Positions 25,346 through 33,852 of a DNA stretch of 39,183 nucleotides are shown here, in pieces. Position numbers and translations under genes: made by a program. Numbering within the stretch: the first letter of the stretch is position 1; each line of letters opens with the position of its first letter. Under the pieces are notes generated by a model. The model ran no database searches, had not been told where the DNA came from, and saw only the letters and a program-made list of their open reading frames with translations. The stretch is from Algoriphagus chordae (GTDB taxonomy: Bacteria > Bacteroidota > Bacteroidia > Cytophagales > Cyclobacteriaceae). The stretch lies in the NCBI RefSeq assembly GCF_003254055.1, contig NZ_QKZT01000031.1:1-39183 (forward strand). The letters are read 5' to 3'.

Positions 25346-27462
25346 GACCAGATATAAAAAATTGGAAATCTGCAGAAATTCAGAATCCTGCAAAAGAAGA
25401 TGTAGCTAATTGGGAGGCACCAGAGCAAATTTCTATTCCGCCAGTCTTCGAAGCTGAGCATGTAGCAAAACTTTCGCATGTGAATTTTGCTGCAGGAATT
25501 CCGCCCTATTTACGAGGTCCCTACAGTACCATGTACCGCATGCGAGCTTGGACAATTCGTCAATACGCAGGTTTTTCTACCGCAGAAGAGTCGAATTCTT
25601 TCTATAGAAAAAACTTAGCTGGAGGTCAGAAGGGACTTTCAGTAGCATTTGATCTGGCTACTCACCGAGGATATGATTCGGATCATCCACGGGTAGTGGG
25701 CGATGTAGGGAAGGCAGGTGTAGCTATCGACTCGGTAGAAGATATGAAGATCCTTTTTGATCAGATTCCGCTGGATCAGATGTCAGTTTCTATGACGATG
25801 AATGGAGCCGTGATTCCAATTTTAGCTTTTTATATCGTTGCTGCTGAGGAGCAAGGAGTAAAACCAGAGCAACTCAATGGCACGATTCAAAATGATATTT
25901 TGAAGGAATTCATGGTCCGCAACACCTATATATACCCCCCACAGGCTTCCATGCGGATCATTGCAGATATATTCAAATTCACTTCGGAGCGCATGCCCCG
26001 ATTCAATTCTATCTCAATTTCCGGCTATCACATGCAAGAAGCAGGTGCGACGGCGGATATTGAATTGGCATACACGCTAGCTGATGGATTGGAGTATTTG
26101 AGAACAGGCGTGAAGGCTGGTTTGGACATTGATAATTTTGCTCCTAGGCTTTCATTCTTCTGGGCGATCGGGATGAACTACTTTATGGAAATCGCCAAGA
26201 TGCGTGCTGGAAGATTACTTTGGGCAAAAATCGTCAAAGAATTCAATCCTAAATCTGACAAATCCCTTGCTCTAAGAACGCATTGCCAAACTTCAGGCTG
26301 GTCCCTGACCGAACAAGATCCTTATAATAATGTAACTCGAACGGCCGTCGAAGCGCTTGCTGCGGTGATGGGCCACACACAATCTTTACACACGAATTCT
26401 CTGGATGAGGCGATCGCTTTGCCTACAGATTTTTCAGCTAGAATTGCCAGAAACACGCAACTGGTGCTTCAGGAGGAAACAGGCGTCACTAAAGTAGTTG
26501 ACCCTTGGGGCGGTTCACATTATGTGGAATTCCTGACTGACCAGTTGGTACAGCGCGCCTGGACTTTGATCGAAGAAGTAGAAGAATTAGGAGGAATGGC
26601 AAAAGCCATAGAAGCTGGATTGCCCAAACTTAGGATTGAAGAGGCTGCGGCCAAAAAGCAAGCGAGGATCGACAGCGGAAGAGATATTATCGTTGGCGTA
26701 AATCGATACCGAGTAGAAGAGGAATCTGAAATAGAAGTTCGAGATGTGGACAATCAAGCCGTCAGAGAATCTCAACTAGCTAGACTGAAAACCGTCAAAT
26801 CATCCAGAAATCAGGAAGAAGTCAAGAAAAGTCTTCATAACCTTACGCAAGCTGCAAAATCTGGGAAGGAAAATCTACTTGAGTTGGCAATTGATGCAGC
26901 TAGAAAAAGAGCTACTTTGGGAGAAATATCAGATGCCATGGAAGAGACTTTTGGTCGCCATCAAGCACAAACTAAATCTATCACTGGAGTTTACGCAGCA
27001 GAAGTGAAAAATCAGGAATCCTTTAAAAAAGCACTTGTACTATCAGACGAATTTGCAGCGCTGGAAGGCCGTCGTCCAAGAATCATGGTGGCCAAAATGG
27101 GTCAGGACGGACATGATCGCGGTGCCAAAATCATAGCAACCGGTTTTGCAGACATGGGTTTTGACGTGGATATTGGACCACTTTTCCAAACTCCGGAAGA
27201 AGTCGCACAGCAGGCAATAGAAAATGATGTTCATATCGTCGGAGCATCTTCTCTGGCGGCAGGTCATAAGACCTTGGTCCCACAATTGATCCATGCCCTG
27301 AAGAAAATGGGAAGAGCGGACATTATGGTGGTAGCCGGTGGAGTGATTCCTTCCAAGGATTATCAATTCCTCAAAGATGCCGGCGTATTTGCCATTTTTG
27401 GTCCCGGCACCGTTCTCTCAGAAGCTGCAGTTGAAATCCTGGAGAAATTGATTGAAGAATGA
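25342..27462 (+). CDS. mutB: Methylmalonyl-CoA mutase large (catalytic) subunit
   Basis: The 706-residue B12 enzyme has the N-terminal substrate barrel with PYLRGPYSTMYRMRAWTIRQ (residues ~53-72) and HRGYDSDHPRV. NVTRTAVEALAAVMG follows later. The C-terminal cobalamin domain carries DGHDRG (589-594), where His591 is the lower cobalt ligand, then GASSLAAGHKTL and VVAGGVIP for the nucleotide loop. Length and motifs are complete, so it should be active. It is translated in step with mutA. No mutase-associated GTPase (meaB) or epimerase gene is in the window. Confidence 0.98.
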   Translation: MRPDIKNWKSAEIQNPAKEDVANWEAPEQISIPPVFEAEHVAKLSHVNFAAGIPPYLRGPYSTMYRMRAWTIRQYAGFSTAEESNSFYRKNLAGGQKGLSVAFDLATHRGYDSDHPRVVGDVGKAGVAIDSVEDMKILFDQIPLDQMSVSMTMNGAVIPILAFYIVAAEEQGVKPEQLNGTIQNDILKEFMVRNTYIYPPQASMRIIADIFKFTSERMPRFNSISISGYHMQEAGATADIELAYTLADGLEYLRTGVKAGLDIDNFAPRLSFFWAIGMNYFMEIAKMRAGRLLWAKIVKEFNPKSDKSLALRTHCQTSGWSLTEQDPYNNVTRTAVEALAAVMGHTQSLHTNSLDEAIALPTDFSARIARNTQLVLQEETGVTKVVDPWGGSHYVEFLTDQLVQRAWTLIEEVEELGGMAKAIEAGLPKLRIEEAAAKKQARIDSGRDIIVGVNRYRVEEESEIEVRDVDNQAVRESQLARLKTVKSSRNQEEVKKSLHNLTQAAKSGKENLLELAIDAARKRATLGEISDAMEETFGRHQAQTKSITGVYAAEVKNQESFKKALVLSDEFAALEGRRPRIMVAKMGQDGHDRGAKIIATGFADMGFDVDIGPLFQTPEEVAQQAIENDVHIVGASSLAAGHKTLVPQLIHALKKMGRADIMVVAGGVIPSKDYQFLKDAGVFAIFGPGTVLSEAAVEILEKLIEE

Positions 27463-27682
27463 TATCCTTAATTCTATTTTGAAAACAAACGGAGATCAAA
27501 CTCAAAGGTACTTATTGAAGTAATTTCAACTTCTCTAAATCTTCCATGAGACGGATTAATCAAAAAATTAAAGTCTCCAGAAACCACCACAGATGGGACT
27601 TTGAAAATTAAGAATTCGTTATCGGAGTTACTCAGATATTTTCAATCTGTAATTCTCCCCAACGAAGGAAAGGCACTGAATT

Positions 27683-27728
27683 TTTAGGGTTTGTATCCAG
27701 CGAACTTTAGTTATATTAAAACCCTAAA
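27683..27728 (+). promoter_or_regulatory. 10 bp inverted repeat at the start of the DUF389 gene
   Basis: TTTAGGGTTT (27683-27692) and AAACCCTAAA (27719-27728) are exact complements. The second arm takes in the A of the start codon. The 26-base loop is A/T rich. It could be an operator or a start-codon-covering hairpin. Confidence 0.5.
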
Positions 27729-29623
27729 TGAAAAAAATCACTTTTGTATATGATCCGGAAACGGAGCAGGAAAAGCTTGAGGAGCTTTTGGGTAGACTTG
27801 ACCCCAAGCCTGAACGTCATATTTCTTATGCTGAGCTCAACCTAAGCCAGTATTCCTCGGAGGACTGGTTGGCTTGCTCCCTTTCAGACGTTCATCTAAA
27901 AGAACTCCTTGAGCAATTAAAAGACAGCGAAATCAACATCGGGCTACTTCCTCATCCTAAAATGGAACAGGGAAAAAAAGGCTTTGGCATAAACTCGAAA
28001 TTTGAAAAAGCTTGGGAGGAAATCCAGCAAGCAGAGGAGATTCCGAAAATTGATCTGATGCAGGTCAATGAGCAAATGACCTTCAATTCCTTGGTTATTG
28101 GTACTTCGCTAAGCATTTTATATTCTAATTCTGCAAGTAATTTCTTTGAAGGAATTAAGATAAGATTTGCCCAACTTCTGAAACTTTTCCGAAGGGTAAA
28201 ACTCAAGTCATATACTATCAAATACAAGAATAGTAAAGACGAAGAACAAACTATCGAAACTGCCGCAATGGGAATATTGGCTGTTGCCCACTGTGAAAGC
28301 AACTTAATTTTCCGAAGAGTGATCCAAGATTCAGGATTGGATGATGGCAGAATTCACCTCCTGATTTTGGCTCCCAAAAGCCTTGTTTCTCTAATTCAGT
28401 TTGGACTACAGAATTTATTTTTTCCCGTAAAAGACAACACCCTTCCCCGCTTTGTAGGCTATATCTCCACCAGTGAAGCAGTGATTTCATCCTCAGAAAA
28501 CATACAATTTGCACTAGACGGAGAAGAGGGTGAAGAAAAAGAGCTAACAATTATTCTAGTCGAGGAAAACTTCAAACTGCTTCCAGGCTTGAGTATTATC
28601 GAAGCTGAACAAAAAGATGGTCCAGCAGAAATCAATGCAAACGCCCTCCCTACAGGAAGGTTAAAAGAAGAACTTCTTCACTCCTATTTACCTTGGGTAC
28701 GTCACGCCACTTCGGAGGAATTCAAGGACTTGTTTTCACTTCTGAGAAAGAACTCGATGACCAGCTCCACCTATTTGGTGCTGATGGCTTTATCTACCAT
28801 GATTGCCACATTTGGTCTTTTTGGAGATTCAGCGCCAGTGGTAATTGGTGCGATGATTTTAGCACCTTTGATGGGGCCTATTATTTCTTTGGCGATGGGC
28901 GCACTTCGTCAGGATAGCTTACTGATCAAAAACAGTTTCATTACCATATTTTGGGGGGTTATCATCGGGCTATTCTTTTCCATATTGATTTCACTCATCA
29001 CGCCTTTAGAGGTGTTAAACGATCAAATTTTAGCCAGAATACGCCCTAATTTATTGGATTTGGGTATTGCTATTGCCTCAGGAATCGCAGGAGCATACGC
29101 TTACTCTAAAGAGGAAATCAACAAAACACTGGCAGGTGTCGCTATTTCCGTAGCCTTGGTCCCACCTCTGGCTGTCGCAGGAATAGGAATTGGTTGGATG
29201 GACTGGGGAGTGTTTGGTGGAGCGATGCTTTTGCTCGGCACCAACCTCGCAGGGATAGTAATGTCGGCCTCACTCACATTTCTAATGCTTGGATTCTCTC
29301 CCTTTCGCTTGGCAAAAAGAGGCCTATTGATCAGTCTAGGAATACTAATCGCCATCGCCTTACCATTAGGCCTGAGTTTCAATAAGATGGTTGAAGAAAA
29401 CTCTATCATTCAAAATCTCAGTGGTAAAGAAATCCCTCATGGCTTACTTAGAAATGTGAAGGTGGTTCAAATGCAACCTTTGAAATTGTCTGTAACTATC
29501 CTCTCAGAAAAGGCACTAGACGAACAGGATTTCAAAGAAATTCAAGAGGAAATTGAAGAAGAAATTGGACAAAAAATCGCTCTTGAATTAACCTTAGGCG
29601 TAAGAATGAGTGAAAGTGAGTAA
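27728..29623 (+). CDS. DUF389 membrane protein fused to a degenerate diacylglycerol-kinase-like domain
   Basis: In the 631-residue protein, residues ~310-560 are a DUF389 (TIGR00341-type) domain with five or six hydrophobic helices and the marker VVIGAMILAPLMGPIISLAMG (abridged, 371-391). Residues 1-290 look like a whole lipid-kinase (DAGK/YegS) fold. EINIGLLPHPKMEQGKKGFGI matches the loop where kinases have GILPLGTGNDFARALGI. LDDGRIHLLILAPKSL (204-219) matches LDDGLLDV, and FALDGEEGEEKELTIILV (261-278) matches the closing vDGE strand. The kinase GGDGT motif is replaced by SLSDV (51-55), so ATP binding and catalysis seem lost. A lipid- or nucleotide-sensing role is inference only. It is convergent with the next gene, 7 bases apart. 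Confidence 0.75.
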   Translation: MKKITFVYDPETEQEKLEELLGRLDPKPERHISYAELNLSQYSSEDWLACSLSDVHLKELLEQLKDSEINIGLLPHPKMEQGKKGFGINSKFEKAWEEIQQAEEIPKIDLMQVNEQMTFNSLVIGTSLSILYSNSASNFFEGIKIRFAQLLKLFRRVKLKSYTIKYKNSKDEEQTIETAAMGILAVAHCESNLIFRRVIQDSGLDDGRIHLLILAPKSLVSLIQFGLQNLFFPVKDNTLPRFVGYISTSEAVISSSENIQFALDGEEGEEKELTIILVEENFKLLPGLSIIEAEQKDGPAEINANALPTGRLKEELLHSYLPWVRHATSEEFKDLFSLLRKNSMTSSTYLVLMALSTMIATFGLFGDSAPVVIGAMILAPLMGPIISLAMGALRQDSLLIKNSFITIFWGVIIGLFFSILISLITPLEVLNDQILARIRPNLLDLGIAIASGIAGAYAYSKEEINKTLAGVAISVALVPPLAVAGIGIGWMDWGVFGGAMLLLGTNLAGIVMSASLTFLMLGFSPFRLAKRGLLISLGILIAIALPLGLSFNKMVEENSIIQNLSGKEIPHGLLRNVKVVQMQPLKLSVTILSEKALDEQDFKEIQEEIEEEIGQKIALELTLGVRMSESE

Positions 29624-29630
29624 CAAGTTT

Positions 29631-30374
29631 CTAGACAGGAATTAAATCACAATACCAAAATCCGTAGGTAGCAGGATCTTGCTTTTCCTTAGAAAAACAC
29701 TGATCAGACTCATCCTCAGTTTTCGGTGCTTCATACTTTCTAAGGACAATTTCTCCTTTTTCAAATGCTATGGGTTTCTTGAATATTGGCCCATCATATA
29801 CAAAAGTGTGGAATTCACCATTTTCACCACAGGGATCAACATTGGCTGGCAGCTCTTTCAAAAAGTCTTCATCAATCACTCTTCCCACAAAGCTTTTGTC
29901 CAAATACTGCTCATTCACACAGGTAGTAATGGTCTTGAAACCTAAGTCCAAAAACTCATGAATCAAGGTATCTGTAGGCTGATTCCAAAGTGGGAAAACA
30001 CCTTTCAAATCCAATTCGGCCAATTTACTTTCTCGATATGTTCTTAGGTCTTCCAAGAAAATATCACCGAAAATCGAAGCTGTAACTCCCTCCTTCTTCA
30101 ATTTGGAAAGTGTCTCCCGCATCGTTTCTTCATATACTGCCATCGACGGCATGTCTGGAACTTCCATTTTCACCAGAGGAATCCCAATACTTTCAGCCTG
30201 AGCCTCCAGCAAATCTACACGAACTCCGTGCATCGATATACGCTGATATTTCTGAGAAATACTGGTAAGCAAACAAGCAATTTCAAAATCTTGAGACTGT
30301 TGCAGTTTGTATAAAGTAAGTGCGGAATCTTTGCCACCACTCCAATTCATCAAGGCTTTCTCTGTAGGTTTCAT
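29631..30374 (-). CDS. Dph6/diphthine-ammonia-ligase-like PP-loop ATPase
   Basis: This 247-residue adenine-nucleotide alpha-hydrolase-type protein has the PP-loop MNWSGGKDSALTLYKL near residue 9. It continues with family landmarks MHGVRVDLLEAQAESIGIPL, FGDIFLEDLRTYRESKLAEL and a C-terminal PCGENGEFHTFVYDGP. In eukaryotes Dph6 amidates diphthine. Bacteria lack diphthamide, so the bacterial members have another, unknown ATP-dependent amidation or thiolation role. The start may be ATG 30374 or the internal Met9; both keep the PP-loop. It is convergent with the DUF389 gene and follows a strong hairpin at 30406. Confidence 0.85.
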   Translation of the reverse strand: MKPTEKALMNWSGGKDSALTLYKLQQSQDFEIACLLTSISQKYQRISMHGVRVDLLEAQAESIGIPLVKMEVPDMPSMAVYEETMRETLSKLKKEGVTASIFGDIFLEDLRTYRESKLAELDLKGVFPLWNQPTDTLIHEFLDLGFKTITTCVNEQYLDKSFVGRVIDEDFLKELPANVDPCGENGEFHTFVYDGPIFKKPIAFEKGEIVLRKYEAPKTEDESDQCFSKEKQDPATYGFWYCDLIPV

Positions 30375-30405
30375 CTTAGCAAGATTGGTTTATAATCATA
30401 ATAAT

Positions 30406-30441
30406 GCCCTATTTCAACAAATTCATTTGTTGAAATAGGGC
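30406..30441 (-). terminator. 17 bp perfect hairpin after the lipocalin-like gene
   Basis: GCCCTATTTCAACAAAT (30406-30422) and its exact complement (30425-30441) are separated by two bases. This is very stable for an AT-rich genome. On the minus strand it is followed only by ATTATTATG, so termination without a good T run, or mRNA 3'-end protection, is likely. Confidence 0.65.
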
Positions 30442-30459
30442 AACAAAAATTAGGACTTG

Positions 30460-30810
30460 TTACTCCTTGGCTCGAGTCAGTTTCAGCTCGCCCGTATCAG
30501 ACTTAATCAATATCTCATTTTCAGAGATTTGCTCTCCCTTGTGTTTAATATTCCTGTCCTGAATAAAGAAGTCATAGGTGAAGGTTTTACCATCTGCCTT
30601 GCCATTTTCCAAAACAATTTGGCCCATTTCACTGCCAATTGTCCCCGTAAGGGCATCTTTCTCAACTTTGAAATTAAATACTAAGGCTAAATCGCCATTG
30701 GGAGTTGAATAGGTTGAGTTCCATTTTCCGGAAATGTCACTTTGTGCATAAGCCGTCATTCCGGCCAATATCAACACGACAAAAAGCATTGAAATTTTCT
30801 TGAAATTCAT
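30460..30810 (-). CDS. Small secreted lipocalin-like protein
   Basis: The 116-residue product has a signal peptide ending in AYAQ (residue ~23). The mature ~93 residues form alternating beta-strands (SGKWNSTY, LALVFNFKVEKDALTGTI, GQIVLENGKADGKTFTYDF, ILIKSDTGELKLTR). This resembles small lipocalin-like proteins found as singletons in Bacteroidota. No catalytic or metal-binding signature is visible; ligand binding in the periplasm is the family-based guess. It lies 165 bases downstream of the M28 peptidase gene, with a terminator between them. Confidence 0.75.
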   Translation of the reverse strand: MNFKKISMLFVVLILAGMTAYAQSDISGKWNSTYSTPNGDLALVFNFKVEKDALTGTIGSEMGQIVLENGKADGKTFTYDFFIQDRNIKHKGEQISENEILIKSDTGELKLTRAKE

Positions 30811-30914
30811 ATGTATTAGGTTAGCGGTTATTGATTAATAATTGGAATATAACTGAAATAGATGAGTATGCGAAAGCTGAATTAAAACATCAGGTAATCA
30901 GGATTTTTGTCTAT

Positions 30915-30946
30915 AAAAAACCGGATACAAATTTCCTCGTATCCGG
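30915..30946 (-). terminator. Terminator of the M28 peptidase gene
   Basis: On the minus strand CCGGATAC (30946-30939) and GTATCCGG (30928-30921) form an 8 bp GC-rich stem followed by six T (30920-30915). Confidence 0.9.
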
Positions 30947-30975
30947 CTTTATTTGAATAATATGCTCTTTTTAAA

Positions 30976-32511
30976 TTAATTTTTTGGCATCTCTTTTCTT
31001 GGAAGCATCTCGTCTCTTTGTGCCGTATTGTACACAAAAGAAGCGATAACAACTGCCATTTGTCTCAAGTCATCCAACTCCAAACGCTCGAATGTATCCA
31101 TATTAGTATGGTGCGTACGTGTACGGTATTCGATAGGATCTTGGATAAACTGAAAACCAGGGATGCTCAAGGCATCAAAACTCTGATGGTCTGTTCCGCC
31201 CGTGTTGCTGATGGTGATGGTACGATCATTTACAATATCATCTAGTGGAGTAAACCAGTCATTGAAAATTGGTGCTACTGCCGCATTGCCCTGAAGGTAG
31301 ATTCCTCGAACTTTTCCTGTACCATTATCAATATTGTAATAAGCAGAAATTTTCTCATGCTCAGGCTTCAACTCCATCGTCTCACGATCTCCAAAGTGAT
31401 TTTTTACATATCCTCTAGATCCGTATAAACCTTCTTCCTCACCGCCCCAAAGTGCGATTCTAACTGTTCTCTTCGGCTGAAGACCTGTAGTCTGCAAAAT
31501 TCGAACTGCCTCCATCATCACGATACAACCAGATGCGTTATCCGTAGCACCGGTAGCACCATGCCATGAATCTAAGTGTCCGCCAAGCATCACAACTTCA
31601 GATTTCAAGGTAGGGTCAGAGCCAGGTATTTCAGCAATCACATTGTAACCTTGAAGATCATCTGTTCTGTAACGAGTTGTCACTTCAGCTTCCAATTCTA
31701 CCTCGACGCCATTTTCAAGAAGACGAGCCATTAGATTTACATACTCAGGAGCTGTTTCTAGCGTAGGAATACCTTCTGGAGTATCCTTCATAAATCCTCT
31801 TGGGCTACTAGTGAAAAGTGTACCATGACGACCATTTACGCCTTTAATAATCAACTGAGCACCTTCTCCGGCGATGAATTCATTGATCTTCTGTCCCAAA
31901 GCTCTTGCTGCTCTGAACTGAGCTAACATTTCTGGAGTATAGCTACTTCTATTATTCCCACGTGGAGCAGGATGCTCCATTCCATGCAATTGCTCCGCTG
32001 TATAACGAACTGCATCTGGCTCAAAAGTTGGCTCTTGAGTCCCTGATGGCTTAATAGCAATGATTGCTCCTTTTAGTTTGCCCCTATACTTCGCAAAGTC
32101 ATCTTCAGTTTTGATGTCAAGAAACACTACTTTACCTGAAACTTCGCCCTTAGTACTTTCCGTCCAAGCCATTGGAACAGCAATAAATGGCATGTAGTAA
32201 GGTTTGGTCATGGCCACATAGGTCTTTTCCATCTCCCAGCCACGACCGAATTCACCGAAGGCTTCTTTATTGGCATTTTTCAAGCCCCAGTCGCTAAGTT
32301 GCTCCACTGCATAATTCATGGCTCTCTCATACCCCTCCGAGTTCATCAAGCGCGCACCAGACTTATCGATAAGATTGAAAGCTATTTCTTCAACCTTAGA
32401 ATTTTCTAGGCCTTCTTTTTTGATTTTTTCAATTGCCTCAAGTTCAACATCTTGGGCAAAAGTCATCCCAGCCAACAACAAGGCTGGTAAGAATAATAAT
32501 TTTCTCTTCAT
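30976..32511 (-). CDS. Secreted M28-family zinc aminopeptidase with a PA domain
   Basis: The 511-residue protein has a signal peptide ending MTFAQ (residue 20). A PA (protease-associated) insert spans ~120-240 and a di-zinc peptidase domain ~285-490. Ligands are visible: His312 (GGHLDSW), Asp324 (GATDNASG, bridging), Glu359 with catalytic Glu358 (GGEEEG), Asp395 (NIDNG) and His442 (TDHQSF). M28 enzymes release N-terminal amino acids or hydrolyse dipeptides in the periplasm or outside. No T9SS sorting domain is present, so it probably stays in the periplasm. It sits alone between the 306-base upstream gap and its terminator. Confidence 0.93.
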   Translation of the reverse strand: MKRKLLFLPALLLAGMTFAQDVELEAIEKIKKEGLENSKVEEIAFNLIDKSGARLMNSEGYERAMNYAVEQLSDWGLKNANKEAFGEFGRGWEMEKTYVAMTKPYYMPFIAVPMAWTESTKGEVSGKVVFLDIKTEDDFAKYRGKLKGAIIAIKPSGTQEPTFEPDAVRYTAEQLHGMEHPAPRGNNRSSYTPEMLAQFRAARALGQKINEFIAGEGAQLIIKGVNGRHGTLFTSSPRGFMKDTPEGIPTLETAPEYVNLMARLLENGVEVELEAEVTTRYRTDDLQGYNVIAEIPGSDPTLKSEVVMLGGHLDSWHGATGATDNASGCIVMMEAVRILQTTGLQPKRTVRIALWGGEEEGLYGSRGYVKNHFGDRETMELKPEHEKISAYYNIDNGTGKVRGIYLQGNAAVAPIFNDWFTPLDDIVNDRTITISNTGGTDHQSFDALSIPGFQFIQDPIEYRTRTHHTNMDTFERLELDDLRQMAVVIASFVYNTAQRDEMLPRKEMPKN

Positions 32512-32817
32512 AAATATTAGGGTTAAGTATTGGTGTTTTTATTTGAATTTATGTCGAAACATAAATTTCAGGCTCAATTTAGACCAATAAATAGGATCAT
32601 TTCTGCTGCTCGTGTAAAAGTCAGTACTCACTGAGGATTATATCATCGGCTATTTCCGAGTTGGGAGCAAGTTTCGAAGACAATCAAAATTGAATTGCTT
32701 CTACTAACAATTGTATAAAACGCTGGACAAACCATCAATACCGCCTAATTTATATTAATACCGACGGTTGACCAGCCAAATTTACATTTTCAAAAAAAGA
32801 AGTTCAATATTCTATTC
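32512..32817. other. Intergenic region upstream of the M28 gene
   Basis: About 306 bases with one 8 bp inverted repeat, AATTTATG/CATAAATT (32546-32553, 32560-32567). It may be an operator or leader hairpin of the M28 gene. I see no spaced promoter pair and no coding remnant. Confidence 0.4.
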
Positions 32818-33264
32818 TTAATTACCCGAAGGCAGCATATTTCGGATGGCAGAGATTTTCCATTGCTCTGTCTCCATCACCACCACAAAGGTGCTCCACA
32901 TCTTGCGAGTAGTACCATCGGAGTTTTTAATTTCATAGCGTGCATCAACGATGGCCACCTTTGGATTAACAAAGCGAATAGATTCTACTTTCAGTGTTCG
33001 CTCTCCAGGATTTGAAGCAGAGCTAGACATCATACCTTCTATTGCAACTGCAATCCCGTCTCTCCATACACCCGAGGAAACTAGCTGATCGATATCTATG
33101 GTCAGAATTTGTCTCAAAAGTGTAGAATCCTTGGTTTCCCGTGCTTTTGAATAAGAATTTATCAAATTGATAATCTCTTGACTTTCTTCCTTGGTGAGCT
33201 CAGAAGTTTGAGCGAAAGCCGTTGAGCTCAGTAAAAGGAAGAAAAGGATACTAAAGATTTTCAT
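32818..33264 (-). CDS. Secreted NTF2-like (DUF4440/SnoaL-type) protein
   Basis: The 148-residue product has a signal peptide ending AFAQ (residue ~19). An NTF2-like cone fold follows: helical INLINSYSKARETKDSTLLRQIL, then strands around LKVESIRFVNPKVAIVDARYEI, WSTFVVVMETEQWKISAIRNM (abridged) at the end. DUF4440-type proteins are often ligand-binding or accessory proteins; no catalytic residue can be assigned. It is flanked by non-coding DNA on both sides and is probably transcribed alone. Confidence 0.82.
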   Translation of the reverse strand: MKIFSILFFLLLSSTAFAQTSELTKEESQEIINLINSYSKARETKDSTLLRQILTIDIDQLVSSGVWRDGIAVAIEGMMSSSASNPGERTLKVESIRFVNPKVAIVDARYEIKNSDGTTRKMWSTFVVVMETEQWKISAIRNMLPSGN

Positions 33265-33358
33265 GGACTCGTTGGGATTTGCCAGTATAGGCTTTTCAAT
33301 TTGAAGTAATTTACACCTTTTCTAAAAAACTACATAAGTCCAGCTCCAAGAGAAACAG

Positions 33359-33400
33359 TACCTCTGTGACCTCTGCGCGACCTTTGCGCACTCTGCGGTT
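33359..33400. repeat. Short degenerate tandem CCTCTGCGC-type repeat
   Basis: Four imperfect units of about ten bases (ACCTCTGTG, ACCTCTGCGCG, ACCTTTGCGC, ACTCTGCGGTT) lie in an otherwise AT-rich gap. They resemble the AACCGCAGAG/GCGCAAAGG-type intergenic repeats seen scattered in Bacteroidota genomes. Confidence 0.5.
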
Positions 33401-33412
33401 CAATAAAATCAC

Positions 33413-33441
33413 AAAAAAGCCACCCATTACTGAGTGGCTTT
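33413..33441 (-). terminator. Terminator of the ferredoxin-reductase operon
   Basis: On the minus strand AAAGCCAC (33441-33434) and GTGGCTTT (33423-33416) form an 8 bp stem, continued by further T to 33413. It lies 76 bases after the ferredoxin stop. Confidence 0.8.
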
Positions 33442-33516
33442 AAGAATATTTACAGTAAGTAAGATGATTCGAAAATCCAGCTTCTTGAGAAGTAGGACAA
33501 CTGTGAAGTTGTATAG

Positions 33517-33837
33517 TTACTGATCTTCTCCTCGGAGTTTGAGGACCGAACCATCCAACAGGTCAGAAATTCGAATTTGGCAAGCCAAACGTGAAGTAGG
33601 AAAGTACTCCGGCAGATTCTCCAACTGATCCAATTCTGGATCTGTGGCTTCGCCCAATTCATCCTTACCTTCTAGTATTTCGATGTGGCAGGTACCACAT
33701 AGCGCCATGCCTCCGCAGGTTGCCAAAATTGGATATTCGTATGCTTTGAGGATTTCCATCAGGTTGAAGCCCATATCATCTGGCGCTTCGCAATCTTGAC
33801 GATTTCCTTCTTGATCTTCTACAGTGAAATTAACCAT
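33517..33837 (-). CDS. [2Fe-2S] ferredoxin
   Basis: The 106-residue protein has Cys41, Cys47, Cys50 and Cys86 in the CX5CX2C...C pattern (ATCGGMALCGTCH, then RLACQI). This is typical of adrenodoxin/vertebrate-type ferredoxins, which pass single electrons between a flavoprotein reductase and acceptors such as oxygenases or iron-sulfur assembly. It is 15 bases downstream of a ferredoxin-reductase-like flavoprotein on the same strand, which is strong context for an electron-transfer pair. No P450 or oxygenase gene is in the window, so the final acceptor is unknown. Confidence 0.93.
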   Translation of the reverse strand: MVNFTVEDQEGNRQDCEAPDDMGFNLMEILKAYEYPILATCGGMALCGTCHIEILEGKDELGEATDPELDQLENLPEYFPTSRLACQIRISDLLDGSVLKLRGEDQ

Positions 33838-33852
33838 GCTGCAAAAATAGTA

